8,350 nucleotides of DNA, taken from contig DAOWGJ010000209.1 in assembly GCA_030637505.1 (NCBI GenBank), forward strand, positions 1 to 8,350, written 5' to 3'. The translations under genes and the position numbers were made by a program. This DNA is from Holophagae bacterium. Its GTDB lineage: Bacteria > Acidobacteriota > Thermoanaerobaculia > Thermoanaerobaculales > Sulfomarinibacteraceae. The notes below the pieces were generated by a model. That model saw nothing but the letters and a program-made list of their open reading frames with translations, did no database searches and was not told the origin of the DNA. Below, in pieces: positions 8,001 through 8,350 of the stretch (positions are counted from its first letter, which is position 1; every line of letters starts with the position of its first letter).

Positions 8001-8079
8001 TGGGGGGCTGCTGGCCTCGACCGTCGCCTCGCTCTTCGTCGTACCGTGTCTCTATCTGCTGGTGGAGGGGAAGGAATGA
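5035..8079 (+). CDS. RND-family inner-membrane efflux transporter (AcrB/HAE1-like)
   Basis: Predicted 1014 aa, close to the usual RND length. The duplicated layout is clear: TM1 (~13-31), first periplasmic loop (~40-335), TM2-TM6 (~339-357, 362-382, 389-413, 436-456, 465-492), TM7 (~521-540), second periplasmic loop (~545-855) and TM8-TM12 (~857-873, 881-900, 907-930, 953-975, 981-1009). Recognisable motifs include RRPVAVVVV at the N-terminus, GGLALGAGMLVDNAIVVVES in TM4, GSFESLRHP after TM8 and LAGIAVNDAILLVD in TM10. It should export small molecules using the proton gradient, with the adaptor encoded upstream. Relative to AcrB, D407 is kept (D405) but D408 is Asn406, K940 is Asn922 and N941 is Asp923. 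Such D-N and N-N/N-D variants are common in one large RND branch, so the relay differs from AcrB. The general HAE1 type is more likely than a heavy-metal pump, but the substrate cannot be read from the sequence. The stop overlaps an ATG (ATGA, 8076-8079). Confidence 0.95.
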   Translation: MEGLTRLAVRRPVAVVVVALAVVLIGQVAWRQLPIDLLPDLQSPTVLVSVRSGDRPPLEMERLFGEQVEQRLFTVTGIRAVEQVARAGRLVTRVTFEWGSNMDLAVVEVQKVLGSVEADPEVDELVVRRFDPRQLPVLALGLVAPSGQPDLAELKRVARRQLAPTLEQLDGVAQVRVIGGRDREVQVRLDRHRLEAFGVTLREVESRLQAANLDVNAGTLEEGDRVYLVRGLARFTGTDDVGRVVVRFVGDAVGRRVPLRVADLAEVVLADAEIESLVLVDGLEGVGLEIYKEAGANTVKVSRSVREALADIGADLPGIEVRLVGDEAALVEGAIADVKGAALIGIVLAVLVLVIFLRSAGPTLVVATAVPVSLLASVLFMSFAGHSLNLMTLGGLALGAGMLVDNAIVVVESIFRRRAEGDDAATAAASGTARVAGAIAASTLTTCVVFLPILFVRGLAARLVSGLAFTVVASLLASLVVAVFLIPALAGWLLPRGQFKALDPGRRRIERLVGRLLERPGLVVMAALVAVTLALGGLASLGSELLPPTDPQQISLRLVGLPGQRVSSSARMAETVEAIVREAAGDDVEAVLAEVGRTPEDDRFIREEQAEENTARLRIRLAADGRSAAEVIRRAAPAVAELRGVQVNWDVGASALARALGTGGAPLQAEIVGRSLSDLRQGAEVVRKALEARPELWNVRSSFEGGPPELRVVLKRATADGLGVRLEDVAAVLEAVLDGRRATVMTMGDEERDVRLLLPDVRLEQLESITLTTPTGVRVTVGEVARFELTQGAREIFRRDQRRVARVTARPADGVAYPQARDAAAEALGAADVGPGLSVRLVGEEQERIRTFDELRWAGLLAVLLVVMVLAGSFESLRHPITVLSAVPLSLVGVAAVLVPVGRPLGVMSILGLIVLAGIAVNDAILLVDAARRLHGGGMALKAALARAASERLRPIVMTTATTVLALAPLAVTVGEAAALRAPLALTLIGGLLASTVASLFVVPCLYLLVEGKE

Positions 8080-8088
8080 ACATCGAAT

Positions 8089-8110
8089 ATCAACGATTCA
8101 ACGTTCAACG
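8089..8110 (+). repeat. 7-bp tandem repeat (TTCAACG-type)
   Basis: ATCAACG, one extra A, then TTCAACG and TTCAACG, starting about 10 nt after the RND stop. The unit length (7) and position match the heptamer array after the adaptor gene, but the unit sequence differs. Confidence 0.55.
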
Positions 8111-8145
8111 TCCATTCCTGAACGCCTGGCCCGAAACGTGCTCGC

Positions 8146-8170
8146 GATGGTGGGCCAAGGCCCACCCTAC
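8146..8170 (-). repeat. 25-bp palindromic intergenic repeat, copy 2 (reverse orientation)
   Basis: Exact reverse complement of the 25 bases at 4949-4973 and 8266-8290. The core palindrome is at 8149-8166 with AA at the centre. Orientation is set by the asymmetric flanks (GATG...CTAC on this strand). Confidence 0.9.
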
Positions 8171-8187
8171 GAGTGATGAACAGTATC
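8171..8187 (-). repeat. 17-bp dispersed motif GATACTGYTCATCAYTC, copy 2
   Basis: On the + strand it reads GAGTGATGAACAGTATC and directly abuts copy 2 of the palindromic repeat. It matches the reverse complement of 4991-5007 at 15 of 17 positions. Confidence 0.55.
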
Positions 8188-8265
8188 GGGTTGTTGTCGA
8201 TCTCTCCGGTGCCCCGCCCCACCAGAAGTCTCGCGGATCGGTTTGCCTGAGAAGAGATGGAGAAT

Positions 8266-8290
8266 GTAGGGTGGGCCTTGGCCCACCATC
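8266..8290 (+). repeat. 25-bp palindromic intergenic repeat, copy 3
   Basis: Identical to copy 1, and the match to copy 1 extends two bases further left (AT). The core palindrome is at 8270-8287. It faces copy 2 head to head across 95 bp. Confidence 0.9.
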
Positions 8291-8350
8291 GTCATCTCTA
8301 ACCCGCACTTCTCACCGGTTTTCGTCGCGAGGGCGTCGAGGTGCTGTGCC

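Larger units (their letters stand above)
8145..8291. repeat. Inverted pair of palindromic repeats enclosing 95 bp; possible MITE-like unit
   Basis: Copies 2 and 3 are perfect reverse complements. Including C8145 and G8291 the pair forms 26-bp terminal inverted repeats around 8171-8265. The interior contains the 17-bp motif and no recognisable gene. I see no target-site duplication in the bases just outside (GCTCG on the left, TCATC on the right), so mobility is not shown. It may be two independent insertions of a single-hairpin repeat in opposite directions. Confidence 0.4.
8076..8350 (+). other. Open frame overlapping the RND stop and running off the window; doubtful gene
   Basis: ATG at 8076 overlaps the RND TGA, with GGAGGGG at 8064-8070 five nt upstream, so it has the position of the next gene in a coupled operon. 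The frame stays open for 91 codons to the window end. Against it, the translation (MNIEYQRFNVQRPFLNAW at the start) is read directly from a 7-bp tandem repeat and two copies of the palindromic repeat. It is rich in Arg, Ser and Pro, and shows no signal peptide, membrane segment or known motif. An open run of this length is not rare in GC-rich DNA. I regard 8080-8350 as mainly repeat-bearing intergenic sequence and keep the frame as an alternative. Confidence 0.2.

Noticed and set aside
8137..8299. Target-site duplication flanking the inverted repeat pair
   Set aside because: The bases on the two sides do not match beyond chance, so a transposition footprint is not demonstrated.
8105..8308. 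67-codon reverse-strand frame downstream of the RND gene
   Set aside because: It is a translation of the palindromic repeats (contains VGWALAHH), with no supported start or domain.

Overview
The window is GC-rich, densely coding bacterial DNA, with every convincing gene on the + strand. An RND pump, a lipoprotein-type periplasmic adaptor and an ABC-2 exporter point to a Gram-negative, double-membrane bacterium. I cannot name the organism. The ABC-2 permease/M1-like/golvesin-type fusion and the intergenic GGTGGGCC-TT-GGCCCACC repeat remind me of deep-branching Gram-negatives such as Acidobacteriota or Planctomycetota, but this is a weak inference.

Layout: (1) positions 1-332 hold the 3' end of an ABC ATP-binding subunit gene, whose Walker motifs lie outside the window. 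(2) 325-3726 encodes a very large (1133 aa) membrane protein: an ABC-2-type permease domain of about seven helices, then a domain resembling M1 aminopeptidases but without HEXXH, then a C-terminal golvesin/Xly-like beta domain. (3) 3723-4895 is a periplasmic adaptor (membrane fusion protein) with a lipobox. (4) 4896-5034 is a repeat-loaded gap. (5) 5035-8079 is an RND inner-membrane transporter. (6) 8080-8350 is a second repeat-loaded stretch that runs off the end.

The first three genes are joined by stop/start overlaps (ATGCGTAA at 325-332, ATGA at 3723-3726), so they are probably co-transcribed and translationally coupled. A 47-codon open frame starts in the ATGA that ends the adaptor and stops in a TGATG that starts the RND gene, so translation could continue across the repeat insertion. 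The adaptor and RND protein should form two parts of a tripartite efflux pump. The third part, a TolC-like outer-membrane channel, is not in the window. The ATPase and fusion permease form a separate ABC machine that seems to share the operon.

The least ordinary features are the modular intergenic repeats and the fusion permease. An identical 25-bp element with a perfect 8-bp-arm palindrome occurs three times (4949-4973 +, 8146-8170 -, 8266-8290 +). A 17-bp motif occurs twice in a different order relative to it, and each gap opens with a different 7-bp tandem repeat. I saw no tRNA, rRNA, CRISPR array, transposase, clear promoter or classical rho-independent terminator.
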